DNA from: Paenibacillus tepidiphilus
GTDB lineage: Bacteria; Bacillota; Bacilli; Paenibacillales; Paenibacillaceae
Assembly: GCF_008635795.1 (NCBI RefSeq)
Contig: NZ_VWRQ01000017.1
Span: forward strand, 1 to 64,000
Reading direction: 5' to 3'
DNA: 64,000 nt
Below, piece after piece: positions 34,715-43,886 of the stretch. The translations under genes and the position numbers were made by a program. Each line of letters opens with the position of its first letter. Position 1 is the stretch's first letter. The notes below the pieces were generated by a model. That model was not told where the DNA came from and made no database searches. It saw only the letters and a program-made list of their open reading frames with translations.

Positions 34715-35611
34715 TTAGCTCCGCACGGCCAATGCCGCATCAGCCAGCGCCAGCGCGCCGGCCAGACCGGCATTGTCCCCGAGCTTCGGCGGGACGATGT
34801 AATCGCCGATGCTGCCTTGCAGGGCCGGGTGGGCGACGTAACCGTTCAGCAGGTCCTGCAGCTTCTGTTGAATCAGCGGGAACAGCTGGGACTGCTTCAT
34901 TACCCCGCCGCCCATGATTATTTTTTGCGGAGATAAGATCAGGACATAGTTCATCAGAGCCTGGGCCAGATAATAGGCCTCCATTTCCCAGGCCGGATGG
35001 CTATCAGGCAGATCAGCACCGTTCACCACTCCCCAGCGCTTGACGATAGCCGGACCGGCCGCCAATCCTTCCAGACAATCCTGGTGATAAGGGCAGGTTC
35101 CCTCATACGTATCCTTGGGGTGACGCCGCACAATAATATGACCCATCTCCGGATGAGATAATCCATGGACCAGTCCGCCGTTCACAGCGGCCCCGGCGCC
35201 GATGCCCGTACCGACCGTAATATACAGACAGTTGTCCAGTCCTTGCGCCGCGCCCCACCGCAATTCACCCAAGGCGGCCCCGTTAACATCGGTGTCGAAG
35301 CCGACTGGAATATCCTGCTCCCGGCGCACGGCGCCGACCAGATTAAACCCGCTCCAGTGGGGCTTCGGTGTCGTTGTTATGCAGCCGTAATCCGGAGTTC
35401 CCGGAATCGGGTTAATCGGACCGAAGGAGCCGATCCCCATGGCCCCGACCGTTTTGCTGCGGAAATAGTCCCCGACCAGCTTCATCGTCTCCTCCGGCGT
35501 CGTCGTCGGAAAGCTGACTCTGTCGACAATCGTACCGTCACCGTAACCTATCCCGCATACAAACTTGGTGCCTCCCGCTTCAATCGCACCCAACAGTATC
35601 TGATCTGTCAT
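34715..35611 (-). CDS. ROK-family sugar kinase (fructokinase-like)
   Basis: 298 residues. N-terminal GAIEAGGTKFVCGIG phosphate loop, FDTDVNGAALGE with the catalytic aspartate, GTGIGAGAAVNG, and the zinc cluster H...C..H..C in GHIIVRRHP then GTCPYHQDCLEG. This agrees with the GmuE/ScrK fructokinase branch. GGAGGAG lies six bases before the ATG at 35611, so that start is used rather than the ATG at 35626. Sugar specificity is not proven. Confidence 0.87.
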   Translation of the reverse strand: MTDQILLGAIEAGGTKFVCGIGYGDGTIVDRVSFPTTTPEETMKLVGDYFRSKTVGAMGIGSFGPINPIPGTPDYGCITTTPKPHWSGFNLVGAVRREQDIPVGFDTDVNGAALGELRWGAAQGLDNCLYITVGTGIGAGAAVNGGLVHGLSHPEMGHIIVRRHPKDTYEGTCPYHQDCLEGLAAGPAIVKRWGVVNGADLPDSHPAWEMEAYYLAQALMNYVLILSPQKIIMGGGVMKQSQLFPLIQQKLQDLLNGYVAHPALQGSIGDYIVPPKLGDNAGLAGALALADAALAVRS

Positions 35612-35781
35612 CTTGTTCTCCTCCATATTCAGTCTGCCGTGTATAAGCGACTATATCATAATTGATCCAAATTTGTATCTCCACTGAATAATTAGCCGAT
35701 CTTAGATTGACAATATACTTGGCCTGTACGCCACAGGCGAGGTTCACAAATTCCAACGAGATGACTTAGGAGGCTAAATAA

Positions 35782-36396
35782 ATGCAATTTGAACAGCAGC
35801 AAAACATTGAAGCCGGCGCTATTCCGGCGCAGCTGAACCACGGGGCCCACGAAGTGCTTGATGTTCATGAGGTGTTAACGGGAGCTGTAAACACACTGAA
35901 CACGTATACAATGTTGAGCCAATATGTGCAAGATCCTGAGCTACGGGGCATCCTGGACCGTCAGAAGCAATTTATGACAGCAGAGTATAACACAACCTTG
36001 GAATGTTTTAAAACAGGACAAGATCCTTCCGTGCCAACGCAAAGCTATAAAATGAATCAAGGGAATGACGTTGCATATGGCCTGAAGCCAAGCCCTCCGA
36101 AGCAACCGATTCAGGGAACGGCAGCGATTAACGACGATGTGATTTCCTCCAGTATGCTTTGTGCCGTTAAATCCGGCGCAACGGCTAAGACCATGGCTGC
36201 TCTGGAATCCACCAATCCGGTGGTGCGCCGGGTTTTGGCCGATTCCCTCCCCAACTGCATTGAGATGGCTTACGAAATTTCGCTGTACCAGAATAAACAG
36301 GGGTACTATCAAGTACCACAGCTGGCCCAGCAGGACATGCAGCTCATCCAGAACAGTTACGCACCGGCTGCAGCTGCACTGCCGCCGCTTCACTAA
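35782..36396 (+). CDS. Spore coat protein, CotF-like
   Basis: 204 residues with the coat F pattern: ALNTYTMLSQYVQDPELRGI-like helix (NTLNTYTMLSQYVQDPELRG), then a second helical part (PVVRRVLADSLPNCIEMAYE) and YQNKQGYYQVPQL near the end. Related proteins form part of the spore coat. Good TAGGAGG site. Supports a spore-former. Confidence 0.85.
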   Translation: MQFEQQQNIEAGAIPAQLNHGAHEVLDVHEVLTGAVNTLNTYTMLSQYVQDPELRGILDRQKQFMTAEYNTTLECFKTGQDPSVPTQSYKMNQGNDVAYGLKPSPPKQPIQGTAAINDDVISSSMLCAVKSGATAKTMAALESTNPVVRRVLADSLPNCIEMAYEISLYQNKQGYYQVPQLAQQDMQLIQNSYAPAAAALPPLH

Positions 36397-36447
36397 GCTT
36401 AAAGCAGGCATTTCGATATGCCCGGATGAACTTCCGGGGAATGAAAG

Positions 36448-36471
36448 AGAACACCCTGGGGTGTTCTTTTT
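36448..36471 (+). terminator. Terminator after the coat gene
   Basis: GAACACC / GGTGTTC hairpin followed by TTTTT. Confidence 0.85.
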
Positions 36472-36490
36472 GCTATGCAGCTGCCCTAGC

Positions 36491-37360
36491 CTACTCATAA
36501 TAAACCGCATGATACGGGAACTCCAGCTTCTTCTTCCGGTATTCCTTGGGCGTCATGGACATGTACTGCTGGAATACTTTGCCGAAGTAGCTGGGACTGT
36601 CGAAGCCGCACCTCCGGCCGACCTCCTGGACGGGAAGCTCGGTGGTCCGAAGCAGGGAGAGGGCCGCTTCAATCCGCCGGTCGCGCAAATAGGCCAGGGG
36701 AGAGGTCTGCTCGGAACGCTGAAACAGCCGGCACAGGTGGTATTTATTGATCCCGCAGTGCTCTGCGAGCATATCCAGGGTGAGGGGCTGGGCGTAATGC
36801 TCCTTCAGGTATTGTTTCGCCCGCTGGATCACCGTAGTGGAATGGGCGCTGATGTCTTTGCCGATCGCCCTGCTCGTCTGCACCAGCAAGAGCATCCACT
36901 GATACACCATGGCCGACAGCAGATATTTGTCCGTGGTCTTCCCGGTTGCGATGTGATCGAGAAGCTCCCTCAGCCCGGTAATTACCGGCGAATCCGGCTC
37001 CCGGTGAATGACCGGTCCTTCCCGTTCCGTGACCAGATCCCAGATCCGGTTCGCTTCATCTCCCCGGAGGTTCAGCCACAGAATCTCCCAGGGCTCCTGC
37101 CGTTCCTGATAATAGTATCTGTGCTTGCTCGGAATCTTAACCAGAAAGCCGGTGCCTGGAGGCAAGGGGACCGTCCGGTTATCCACCTCCATATACCCGA
37201 GACCGCTGATTGTGTATTGAAAAATAACATGTCCAGAGTCCGGACGCGCATCCCCGGAGAAGCTGTAGCCTGGGCTCCTGATCGATTGCCAGCCGATGGA
37301 ATCCAGTGTCAAGATTGATTTATCATCACTTCGAAAGGCATAGGAGGAATGCTCTGTCAA
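36491..37360 (-). CDS. AraC-family transcriptional regulator
   Basis: 289 residues. N-terminal cupin-like sugar-sensing part (YMEVDNRTVPLPPGTGFLVK) and C-terminal double HTH (TLDMLAEHCGINKYHLCRLF, then EVGRRCGFDSPSYFGKVFQQ, MTPKEYRKK). A TTG at 37360 has AAAGGAG eight bases upstream; a GTG at 37369 overlaps that site. Divergent from the GH31 gene, so it is likely its regulator. Confidence 0.88.
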   Translation of the reverse strand: MTEHSSYAFRSDDKSILTLDSIGWQSIRSPGYSFSGDARPDSGHVIFQYTISGLGYMEVDNRTVPLPPGTGFLVKIPSKHRYYYQERQEPWEILWLNLRGDEANRIWDLVTEREGPVIHREPDSPVITGLRELLDHIATGKTTDKYLLSAMVYQWMLLLVQTSRAIGKDISAHSTTVIQRAKQYLKEHYAQPLTLDMLAEHCGINKYHLCRLFQRSEQTSPLAYLRDRRIEAALSLLRTTELPVQEVGRRCGFDSPSYFGKVFQQYMSMTPKEYRKKKLEFPYHAVYYE

Positions 37361-37476
37361 CTGCCGCACTCCTTTCGTTAATAAGTCAATTTTGTTATAT
37401 TATAGCGCACAACATTTAGATTGTCCCGGGCGGCTCCATGGCGGTAAGATCGTGGTAGATAAAGGAGTGAATGATA

Positions 37477-39000
37477 ATGTCCACACACGATCAGACAATG
37501 AAGCTTGAGCTGCTTGAAGGTGAGTACTGGTGGGGCGGACGGACAGCCGACGGAATGGATATGCCCTACGGGCGAGCGTTGTTCGCGGCGGATTTGAACA
37601 GCAATCATAACGGCAATCAGGCTGCCCCCTTGCTGATTTCCAATAAAGGGAGATACATTTGGAGCGAGGCGCCCTTTCATTTCCGGCTGGAGGAAGGCTC
37701 TCTTACGGTAGGTGGCGGGGAAGTGCTTACAGGAGAGGGGTACGGGAGCTTAAAGGGGGTGTTTCAGCAGGTTTCCCGCACCTGTTTCCCGCCTGACGGG
37801 GGCATTCCCGAAGAGCTGCTGTTTACTGCACCCCAGTATAACCTGTGGATTGAGCTGCAGTATGAGCCGACTCAGGAGAAGGTTATCGACTATGCACGGA
37901 GCGTGCTGGAGCACGGAATGCCTCCAGGCGTAATCATGATTGACGATAACTGGCATGAGCCCTACGGCACCTGGACGTTTCACTCCGGGAGGTTTCCCGA
38001 CCCCAAGGGCATGTTGGAGGAGCTTCATGCCATGGGGTTTCAGGTCATGCTGTGGGTGTGCCCATTCATCAGCCCGGATTCCCGGACGTTCCGGACGGTC
38101 GAGCCTGCCGGTCTGCTATTGAAGGATAACAGCGGGCGGACGGCCATCCGCAAATGGTGGAACGGCTACAGCGCCGTGCTGGATTGCACGAACCCCGGCG
38201 CTGTGAAGTGGATACAGGACCGGCTCGATGATCTGCAGCGTGACTACGGTATCGACGGCTTCAAGCTGGATGCCGGGGATGCGGAGTTCTATGCGGAGGA
38301 TGATCTCGGTTATACCCCCGCAACCCCCAGCGGGCACAGCGAAGCGTGGGCCAGAGTCGGGCTGAAGTACAGGCTGAATGAATACCGGGCCTGCTGGAAG
38401 CTCGCCGGCCAGCCGCTGGTCCAGCGGCTTAAGGACAAGGGTCATCAATGGGGTGCCGGCGGGCTGGGGGCGCTGATTCCCGATGGGCTGGCCCAGGGGC
38501 TGCTCGGTTATGCCTACACCTGTCCCGACATGATCGGCGGAGGAGAGATCGGGAGCTTGACTTCGGCACAGATAGATCCGGAATTATTCGTCCGTTATGC
38601 CCAGTGCTCGGCGCTGTTTCCGATGATGCAGTTCTCGGCGGCGCCGTGGCGGGTGCTGGATGAGACGCATTTAGGCTATTGCATCGAAGCAGCCGGGCTG
38701 CATGCCCGGTTCGGTCCGGAGATTCTGGAGCTGGCCCGGCACGCATCGCAGACGGGCGAGCCGATAATGCGGCATATGGCTTATGAATTCCCCGAAGAAG
38801 GGCTGGAGACCATCAAGGACCAGTTCATGCTGGGGAGCTCCACACTGGTCGCTCCTGTAGTAGAGAAGGGCTGCCGTGAACGCCAGGTTGTCCTCCCGCA
38901 GGGGACATGGGCCGGAGATGACGGCAGTGTTGTGGAGGGGCCGGCCGTTCTGAACATTGAAGTGCCGCTCGGCAGACTGCCGTATTACCGGAAGCGTTGA
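37477..39000 (+). CDS. Glycoside hydrolase family 31
   Basis: 507 residues. GH31 pattern: PPGVIMIDDNWHEPYGTWTF, MGFQVMLWVCPFISPDS, the nucleophile D265 in YGIDGFKLDAGD, and DMIGGGEIG near the acid/base region, ending GRLPYYRKR. Likely an alpha-glucosidase, alpha-xylosidase or sulfoquinovosidase-type enzyme; the exact substrate cannot be told. It has no signal peptide and is shorter than many GH31 enzymes, lacking a long C-terminal part. The ATG at 37477 is spaced nine bases from AAAGGAG. Confidence 0.87.
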   Translation: MSTHDQTMKLELLEGEYWWGGRTADGMDMPYGRALFAADLNSNHNGNQAAPLLISNKGRYIWSEAPFHFRLEEGSLTVGGGEVLTGEGYGSLKGVFQQVSRTCFPPDGGIPEELLFTAPQYNLWIELQYEPTQEKVIDYARSVLEHGMPPGVIMIDDNWHEPYGTWTFHSGRFPDPKGMLEELHAMGFQVMLWVCPFISPDSRTFRTVEPAGLLLKDNSGRTAIRKWWNGYSAVLDCTNPGAVKWIQDRLDDLQRDYGIDGFKLDAGDAEFYAEDDLGYTPATPSGHSEAWARVGLKYRLNEYRACWKLAGQPLVQRLKDKGHQWGAGGLGALIPDGLAQGLLGYAYTCPDMIGGGEIGSLTSAQIDPELFVRYAQCSALFPMMQFSAAPWRVLDETHLGYCIEAAGLHARFGPEILELARHASQTGEPIMRHMAYEFPEEGLETIKDQFMLGSSTLVAPVVEKGCRERQVVLPQGTWAGDDGSVVEGPAVLNIEVPLGRLPYYRKR

Positions 39001-39061
39001 TGCGCGGCCCAGGTACGTTATAATTCACAAGAGCGTCTATATAAATAGACATTTACCGCAA

Positions 39062-39090
39062 CCGGTCGTCCTATCAGGGCGGCCGTTTTT
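39062..39090 (+). terminator. Terminator after the GH31 gene
   Basis: CGGTCGTCC pairs with GGGCGGCCG (with G-T pairs) followed by TTTTT. Confidence 0.8.
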
Positions 39091-39197
39091 AACGTGGCGG
39101 CACTTTCTGCGGAATCCATGAATTTTTATATGCAAAAATTTGAATGGACTGCCGATAAATATGAATGAAAGACATCAGCACCCTGGGAGGGCACATT

Positions 39198-40781
39198 ATG
39201 TTCATTCGTCACTGGAAAGTCTCCACCAAAATGGTATGCCTGCTGGTCCTGTCGGTTCTCTTTATGGCCGCAATCGGCGTATCAAGTTATATCTCACTGC
39301 AGGGTGTAACCGCCAAGTCCAAAAAAATGTATGAGGAAGAGATGCTGGCCTCGGGGTTCATACAACAAATCCTGTTTAACAATGCGCAAATCGATGCCTA
39401 TAATCTGGAGCGGCTGATAGATTCAGCCCCTGCCAATAACGACCTGCTGCTTCAGCAAATCGCTGACCGTGTCACAGAGAACATAGCCGCGCAGAAGGAA
39501 TTCGAAGCCATTCCCAAGACGGCGGGCGTTCAGGAGCAGTATTCACGCTTTAAATCGCTGATCACGCAGAACAATGAAGTGAAGAAGAGCTTCGATACTT
39601 ACCTTGCCGCCGGAAACCGGGAGGATGCGTACCGGGTATATACCGATCAGCTGAAGCCGATCCGTCAGGAAATGATCGGGGCTATCGAAGCCATGGTTGA
39701 CGAACAGCAGGCGAATGCCAAGACGTTCTATGAAGACAGCCAGGCAAGTGCAGACCGCTCGAATGTTCTCACGTTAGCGATAACGGTGCTGGCTGTGGTG
39801 CTGTGCGGACTGATCGGGCTCATTATTGCCCGCACGATTACCGGTCCGATCGGCATTTTGCAGGATGTCATGGCCCGGGTCCGCAAGCATGATCTAACGG
39901 CCGAAGCTAATTATCACTCCCGCGACGAGCTCGGTCAGCTTAGCGACTCCGTTAATGAGACCGTCAGGAATTTACGGAGCATGATCGATCATATTGTGGA
40001 TGCCTCGGGCAATGTGGCCGCGTCCAGCCAGCAGATTTCTGCCAACTCGGACGATGTCTCCGCCGGAGGCATGAAGCAGGCGGAGGATACCCAGGTCATC
40101 GCTGAGCTGTTCAAGGAGCTGTCCATCGCTGTCAATGACGTGGCGCTCCGGGCGGAAGAAGCGGCTGAAATATCCGCGAACACGGTAGCGACAGCACTGG
40201 AGGGCGGGACGGTTATTCAAGCTTCCCTGCAAAGCATGGATGACGTAAATGAACAGATCAAGCTGCTGGAGGAAGATTCGGAGAAGATCGGCGAAATTAT
40301 TGCAGTAATCGACGAAATCTCGGCGCAGACCAATCTGCTGGCACTTAATGCGGCAATTGAAGCCGCGCGTGCGGGCGAGCAGGGCCGGGGCTTTGCCGTA
40401 GTGGCGGCTGAAGTCCGCAGGCTTGCGGAGCGGAGTGTCGGCTCTACCAAGCAAATTGCCGCGCTCATCCGCCAAATCCAGGAGAATACACGGATTAGCG
40501 TAAGGACTGTCTCCGAAGGGGTGAGCCATTCCAGACAAACGAAGGACTCCTTCGAACGGATTATGCAGCAGGTGAATGATACTTCCGAGAAAATAACGAT
40601 GATTGCGGCCGCCTGCGAAGAGCAAGCCGCGCAGACCGCGATGGTCACACAGTCCATCGAATCGATTGCCGCCATCAGCGAAGAGACCGCCGCCGCCACC
40701 CAGGAGACGGCAGCTACCTCCCAGTCCCTGGCCCAGCTGGCCGAAGAGCTGAATCAGACTGTCAGTACATTTAAAGTGTAG
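39198..40781 (+). CDS. Methyl-accepting chemotaxis protein
   Basis: 527 residues. Membrane helix 1 (MVCLLVLSVLFMAAIGVSSY), a four-helix-bundle extracellular sensor (~35-195), helix 2 (VLTLAITVLAVVLCGLIGLI), HAMP (ARTITGPIGILQDVMARV) and a signalling coil with the invariant hairpin IDEISAQTNLLALNAAIEAA. Receptor for an unknown small molecule, coupling to CheA/CheW. ATG 39198 follows GGGAGG by seven bases. Confidence 0.93.
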   Translation: MFIRHWKVSTKMVCLLVLSVLFMAAIGVSSYISLQGVTAKSKKMYEEEMLASGFIQQILFNNAQIDAYNLERLIDSAPANNDLLLQQIADRVTENIAAQKEFEAIPKTAGVQEQYSRFKSLITQNNEVKKSFDTYLAAGNREDAYRVYTDQLKPIRQEMIGAIEAMVDEQQANAKTFYEDSQASADRSNVLTLAITVLAVVLCGLIGLIIARTITGPIGILQDVMARVRKHDLTAEANYHSRDELGQLSDSVNETVRNLRSMIDHIVDASGNVAASSQQISANSDDVSAGGMKQAEDTQVIAELFKELSIAVNDVALRAEEAAEISANTVATALEGGTVIQASLQSMDDVNEQIKLLEEDSEKIGEIIAVIDEISAQTNLLALNAAIEAARAGEQGRGFAVVAAEVRRLAERSVGSTKQIAALIRQIQENTRISVRTVSEGVSHSRQTKDSFERIMQQVNDTSEKITMIAAACEEQAAQTAMVTQSIESIAAISEETAAATQETAATSQSLAQLAEELNQTVSTFKV

Positions 40782-40799
40782 CAGCATATAGCATTATTG

Positions 40800-40829
40800 C
40801 CGTAGAGCGGGAGCTCTACGGTTTTTTTT
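40800..40829 (+). terminator. Terminator of the chemoreceptor gene
   Basis: CCGTAGAGC pairs with GCTCTACGG, then TTTTTTTT. The stem sequence recurs in the hairpin at 41084. Confidence 0.92.
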
Positions 40830-41083
40830 GCCGGGAGCAGGGTTTCGGGTTCAAAAGCTGCTGCTGGATGCTTGATATAACAGGAAGTCCCTGTTAAAGT
40901 TTCAGTATAACCACATGAAAGCCGGGTGAAGAGATTCGGCACGGCAGAAGTTTGATATTCAGGAGCTTTGCTGTGACTGGAGAGCGCTAACATTCAATGG
41001 AAGGCGAAATAAATAAGTATGTACCTATGCTTATTTGTTGTGCTCAAAATTGATGTTTGCTCTCCGGATAGCTTCACTGTGTA

Positions 41084-41114
41084 GACCGTAGAGCGACTGC
41101 TCTGCGGTCTTTTT
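41084..41114 (+). terminator. Terminator-like hairpin just before a methyltransferase gene
   Basis: GACCGTAGAGC / GCTCTGCGGTC with a GACT loop and a T-run, ending 35 bases before the next start. It shares the CCGTAGAGC arm with the terminator at 40800. It may be an attenuator or simply a duplicated terminator. The 40830-41083 gap also contains an imperfect inverted repeat (ATAAGTAT...ATGCTTAT, ~41015-41033) but no gene. Confidence 0.7.
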
Positions 41115-41148
41115 GGTATTTCAAAAAGTATATTGGGAGGAATGAAGA

Positions 41149-41982
41149 ATGTTGGACAATTGGTTTCAACTTTTGCAGCAGCCCGGGAGGTTCAAACGCT
41201 CGGAGAAGATGTTTTGGCAGGACCCGTATATTGCAGGACATTTGCTGGAGGCGCATCTGAATCCGGAGACGGAGGCAGCCAGCCGGAAGCCGGATTTTCT
41301 TGACCGTTCGGCGGACTTTATAACAGGGGCGGTTATGAAAGACGGTGATACACGAATTATGGATTACGGCTGCGGTCCGGGGCTGTATTGCGAGCGGCTG
41401 GCGCAAGCCGGCTTTAGGGTCACCGGGATTGATTTCTCGGAGAATTCCATCCGGCATGCCAGAGAGAGTGCGCGGAACAAGCAACTGGACATCGATTACC
41501 GCTACGGCAATTACCTGGAGCTGAACGATGCGGGACAATATGATTTGGTAATCCTGATCTACTGTGATTACGGGGCGCTGGGGCCGGAAGACCGGAAGCA
41601 GCTGCTGCTGAATATCCGGAGAAGCTTGAAGAAAGGGGGAAGGCTGCTGCTGGATGTGTTCACAGAGCACCGGTTCGCCGGCCTCACGGAGGGCAGCCGC
41701 TGGTCGCTGCATCCGCATGGCGGCTTCTGGTGTCCGGATGCCCATCTGGAGCTGTCCCAAAGCCTGAAATATGACGGGTATCTCTCACTGAACCACACGG
41801 TCATCGTGACCGGCCAGCACACGGATGCCTACTACATCTGGGATCAAGCTTTTTCGAGGGAGATGATTGTGCAAGAGCTGGCGGCTGCGGGGTTTACTCT
41901 GCATTCTCTCTATAATGATGTTGCCGGCGGGACTTATCTTGCGGGGAATGACACAATGGCATTATTGCTGGAGTCGAAATAG
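41149..41982 (+). CDS. Class I SAM-dependent methyltransferase
   Basis: 277 residues. SAM-binding motif I DYGCGPGLYCERLAQAG (~65-82), acidic motif II VTGIDFSENS, and YDLVILIYCDYGALGP post-motif. The C-terminal part has strands as in small-molecule methyltransferases. The substrate is unknown. GGGAGG ten bases before the ATG. Confidence 0.85.
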   Translation: MLDNWFQLLQQPGRFKRSEKMFWQDPYIAGHLLEAHLNPETEAASRKPDFLDRSADFITGAVMKDGDTRIMDYGCGPGLYCERLAQAGFRVTGIDFSENSIRHARESARNKQLDIDYRYGNYLELNDAGQYDLVILIYCDYGALGPEDRKQLLLNIRRSLKKGGRLLLDVFTEHRFAGLTEGSRWSLHPHGGFWCPDAHLELSQSLKYDGYLSLNHTVIVTGQHTDAYYIWDQAFSREMIVQELAAAGFTLHSLYNDVAGGTYLAGNDTMALLLESK

Positions 41983-42063
41983 GGCAGGCGTTCTAATCTG
42001 TACATTAACCAAGCCTTATCCGGGTGGATAAGGCTTGGTCTGTTGCAATGAAGGGGACGCAGG

Positions 42064-42909
42064 CTACAGATCCTTGCGGCTGAACGCCCGGCAGCCGAGC
42101 AGGAGCATGATTGCTGCATATCCTACAGTATATAGGAGGAAGGCATTGGAGGGGACATTCGATATGGAGAAAGGACCCATATCCGATATCGCCAGCCCGG
42201 CCCAGTCTGCTCCTCCTACCAGCTCGTACAGACTCCTGCGGTAGACGGAGTCGGTGGGCAGCAGCAGCCCGGTTACCAGAGCAAATTTCTCCACCGCAGG
42301 GTTGACTCCGCCATAAACGGAAATTCCTTCGACCAGTCCGCTGAAGAGGGCGAACCCGTAGAGCAGGGCGGAGCAGATTCCGTTCCCCAGCATCGGCAAA
42401 TATACGGAGCCGAGCATGGTGAGCGTGAGCAGCAGCAGCGGCATCCAGATGAACAAGACAAGGCCCCGCAGCAGATCTCCGATCAGGATGGGAAGGCCGG
42501 CGAAGCTATGGATGGCCCACACAAGGGACAGGAACAGCGCCGCGCAATACACGGTGATCCAGACGGCATGACCCAGCCATTTGGCGAGGTACAGCCTCCA
42601 GCGGGGAATGGAACGGGCGGCGACGGCCAGCAGCAGGCCGCTCTCCTGCTCGCCGGTAACGGTGCCCATAGCGGAGAAGAAGACGAAGAAGGCCGTCAGC
42701 AGCTGGGCGAAGAACAGCCCGAGCACCATGAGCACCATGCCGTTCAGCATCCGTTCGGCGGGAGAAGCTTGGCTTAGGCCGGTAACACCGGCCAGCTCCC
42801 GGACGCCGAGCGCGAACAGAATCATGAAGAGCACGGTGAGAATCAAAGTAACCAGAAATACCCGTTTGCGGGTCAGCTCCTTAAAGGTGGCCGAGATGTA
42901 CATGGTCAC
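42064..42909 (-). CDS. ABC transporter permease (SigY-operon YxlG-like)
   Basis: 281 residues with six hydrophobic segments (RVFLVTLILTVLFMILFALG; LMVLGLFFAQLLTAFFVFFS; WITVYCAALFLSLVWAIHSF; LFIWMPLLLLTLTMLGSVYL; ICSALLYGFALFSGLVEGIS; LYTVGYAAIMLLLGCRAF). ABC-2 type. GTG at 42909 overlaps the TGA of the ATPase gene, with GGGAGG nine bases earlier. Last gene of a four-gene operon. Confidence 0.82.
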   Translation of the reverse strand: MTMYISATFKELTRKRVFLVTLILTVLFMILFALGVRELAGVTGLSQASPAERMLNGMVLMVLGLFFAQLLTAFFVFFSAMGTVTGEQESGLLLAVAARSIPRWRLYLAKWLGHAVWITVYCAALFLSLVWAIHSFAGLPILIGDLLRGLVLFIWMPLLLLTLTMLGSVYLPMLGNGICSALLYGFALFSGLVEGISVYGGVNPAVEKFALVTGLLLPTDSVYRRSLYELVGGADWAGLAISDMGPFSISNVPSNAFLLYTVGYAAIMLLLGCRAFSRKDL

Positions 42910-43886
42910 TGGCGGACACCTCCCTGGCGGGATTCCGCCATCCGGATGAACCACGCCTCCAGGCTGTACGGCTCAGGGCCGGATTCATAGAGCGTCAGGC
43001 CGCTGCGGATGAACAGGGAACAGAGGTAGCCGGCCTGTTCCCGGTCCGTGACGCGGGCGGCGATGAGCGCATTGCCCTGGTTATCCGATTCGGCCAGGTT
43101 CAGCAGGGAAGCGAGCGTTCCGGGGAGAGCCCCGGTGAGCTCCGTCCAAGTCTCCGGCAGCCAGCCGCCCAGCCGGAAGCGCCAATTGATGCCGCTGCCC
43201 CCGTCTGTGCTCCCGAGCAGCTGCTGCAGCGGACCAGCCGCCACCAGCTCGCCGCCGTACAGGAAGGCGGCTTCATCGCACAGCTCTTCCACATCCTCGA
43301 GCAGATGGGTATTGAGGAACACCGTGACGCCCTTGCTCCGCAGCCGCTTCAGCAGGCTGCGGATCTCATAGCGGCCGATTGGGTCAAGTGCCGAGGCGGG
43401 TTCGTCCAGGATGACGAGCTCGGGCTCCAGCAGCAGCGCCGCCGCAAGCCCGAGCCGCTGCTGCATGCCCTTGGAGAAGCCGCCGACCCGGCGGTCTGCG
43501 GCTTCGGCCAGGCCGACGAGCTCCAGGGTGTCGCGGACCCGGGCCCGGAAGGCTGGCGTCCGCGTCTCCTGCGGCCGCAGCCCGCCGAGCTGGCCGTGGA
43601 AGCGGAGCACCTCCACCGGAGTCAGCCAGTCCTGAAAGCGGAACAGCTCGGGTAAATACCCGAGCCTCTGCCGTGCTTCCGGCCGGCCCAGCGGCTGCCC
43701 CAGAACGGTGGCCCGCCCCGAGTCGGGGCGGTGGAGGCCGGCCAGCATTTTAACGAAGGTGCTCTTGCCGGCACCGTTCGGACCCAGCAGGCCGAAGATG
43801 CTGCCCTCCGGCACCTGGAGGGTGATGCCGCGGCAGCCGCCGCGGCCATTATAGGTCTTGGTCAATTCCGCCGTCTCGATCATCAT
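42906..43886 (-). CDS. ABC transporter ATP-binding protein (YxlF-like)
   Basis: 326 residues. Walker A LLGPNGAGKSTFVKML, ABC signature GFSKGMQQRLGLA, Walker B ELVILDEPASALDP. The C-terminal ~90 residues are an extra domain as in drug-export type (DrrA/CcmA-like) ATPases. ATGA overlap with the gene before. Likely pairs with the permease downstream. Confidence 0.9.
   Translation of the reverse strand: MMIETAELTKTYNGRGGCRGITLQVPEGSIFGLLGPNGAGKSTFVKMLAGLHRPDSGRATVLGQPLGRPEARQRLGYLPELFRFQDWLTPVEVLRFHGQLGGLRPQETRTPAFRARVRDTLELVGLAEAADRRVGGFSKGMQQRLGLAAALLLEPELVILDEPASALDPIGRYEIRSLLKRLRSKGVTVFLNTHLLEDVEELCDEAAFLYGGELVAAGPLQQLLGSTDGGSGINWRFRLGGWLPETWTELTGALPGTLASLLNLAESDNQGNALIAARVTDREQAGYLCSLFIRSGLTLYESGPEPYSLEAWFIRMAESRQGGVRQ

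Noticed and set aside
36161..37318. 385-residue frame antisense to the AraC regulator
   Set aside because: Shadow frame; the AraC protein has clear HTH motifs and a ribosome binding site.
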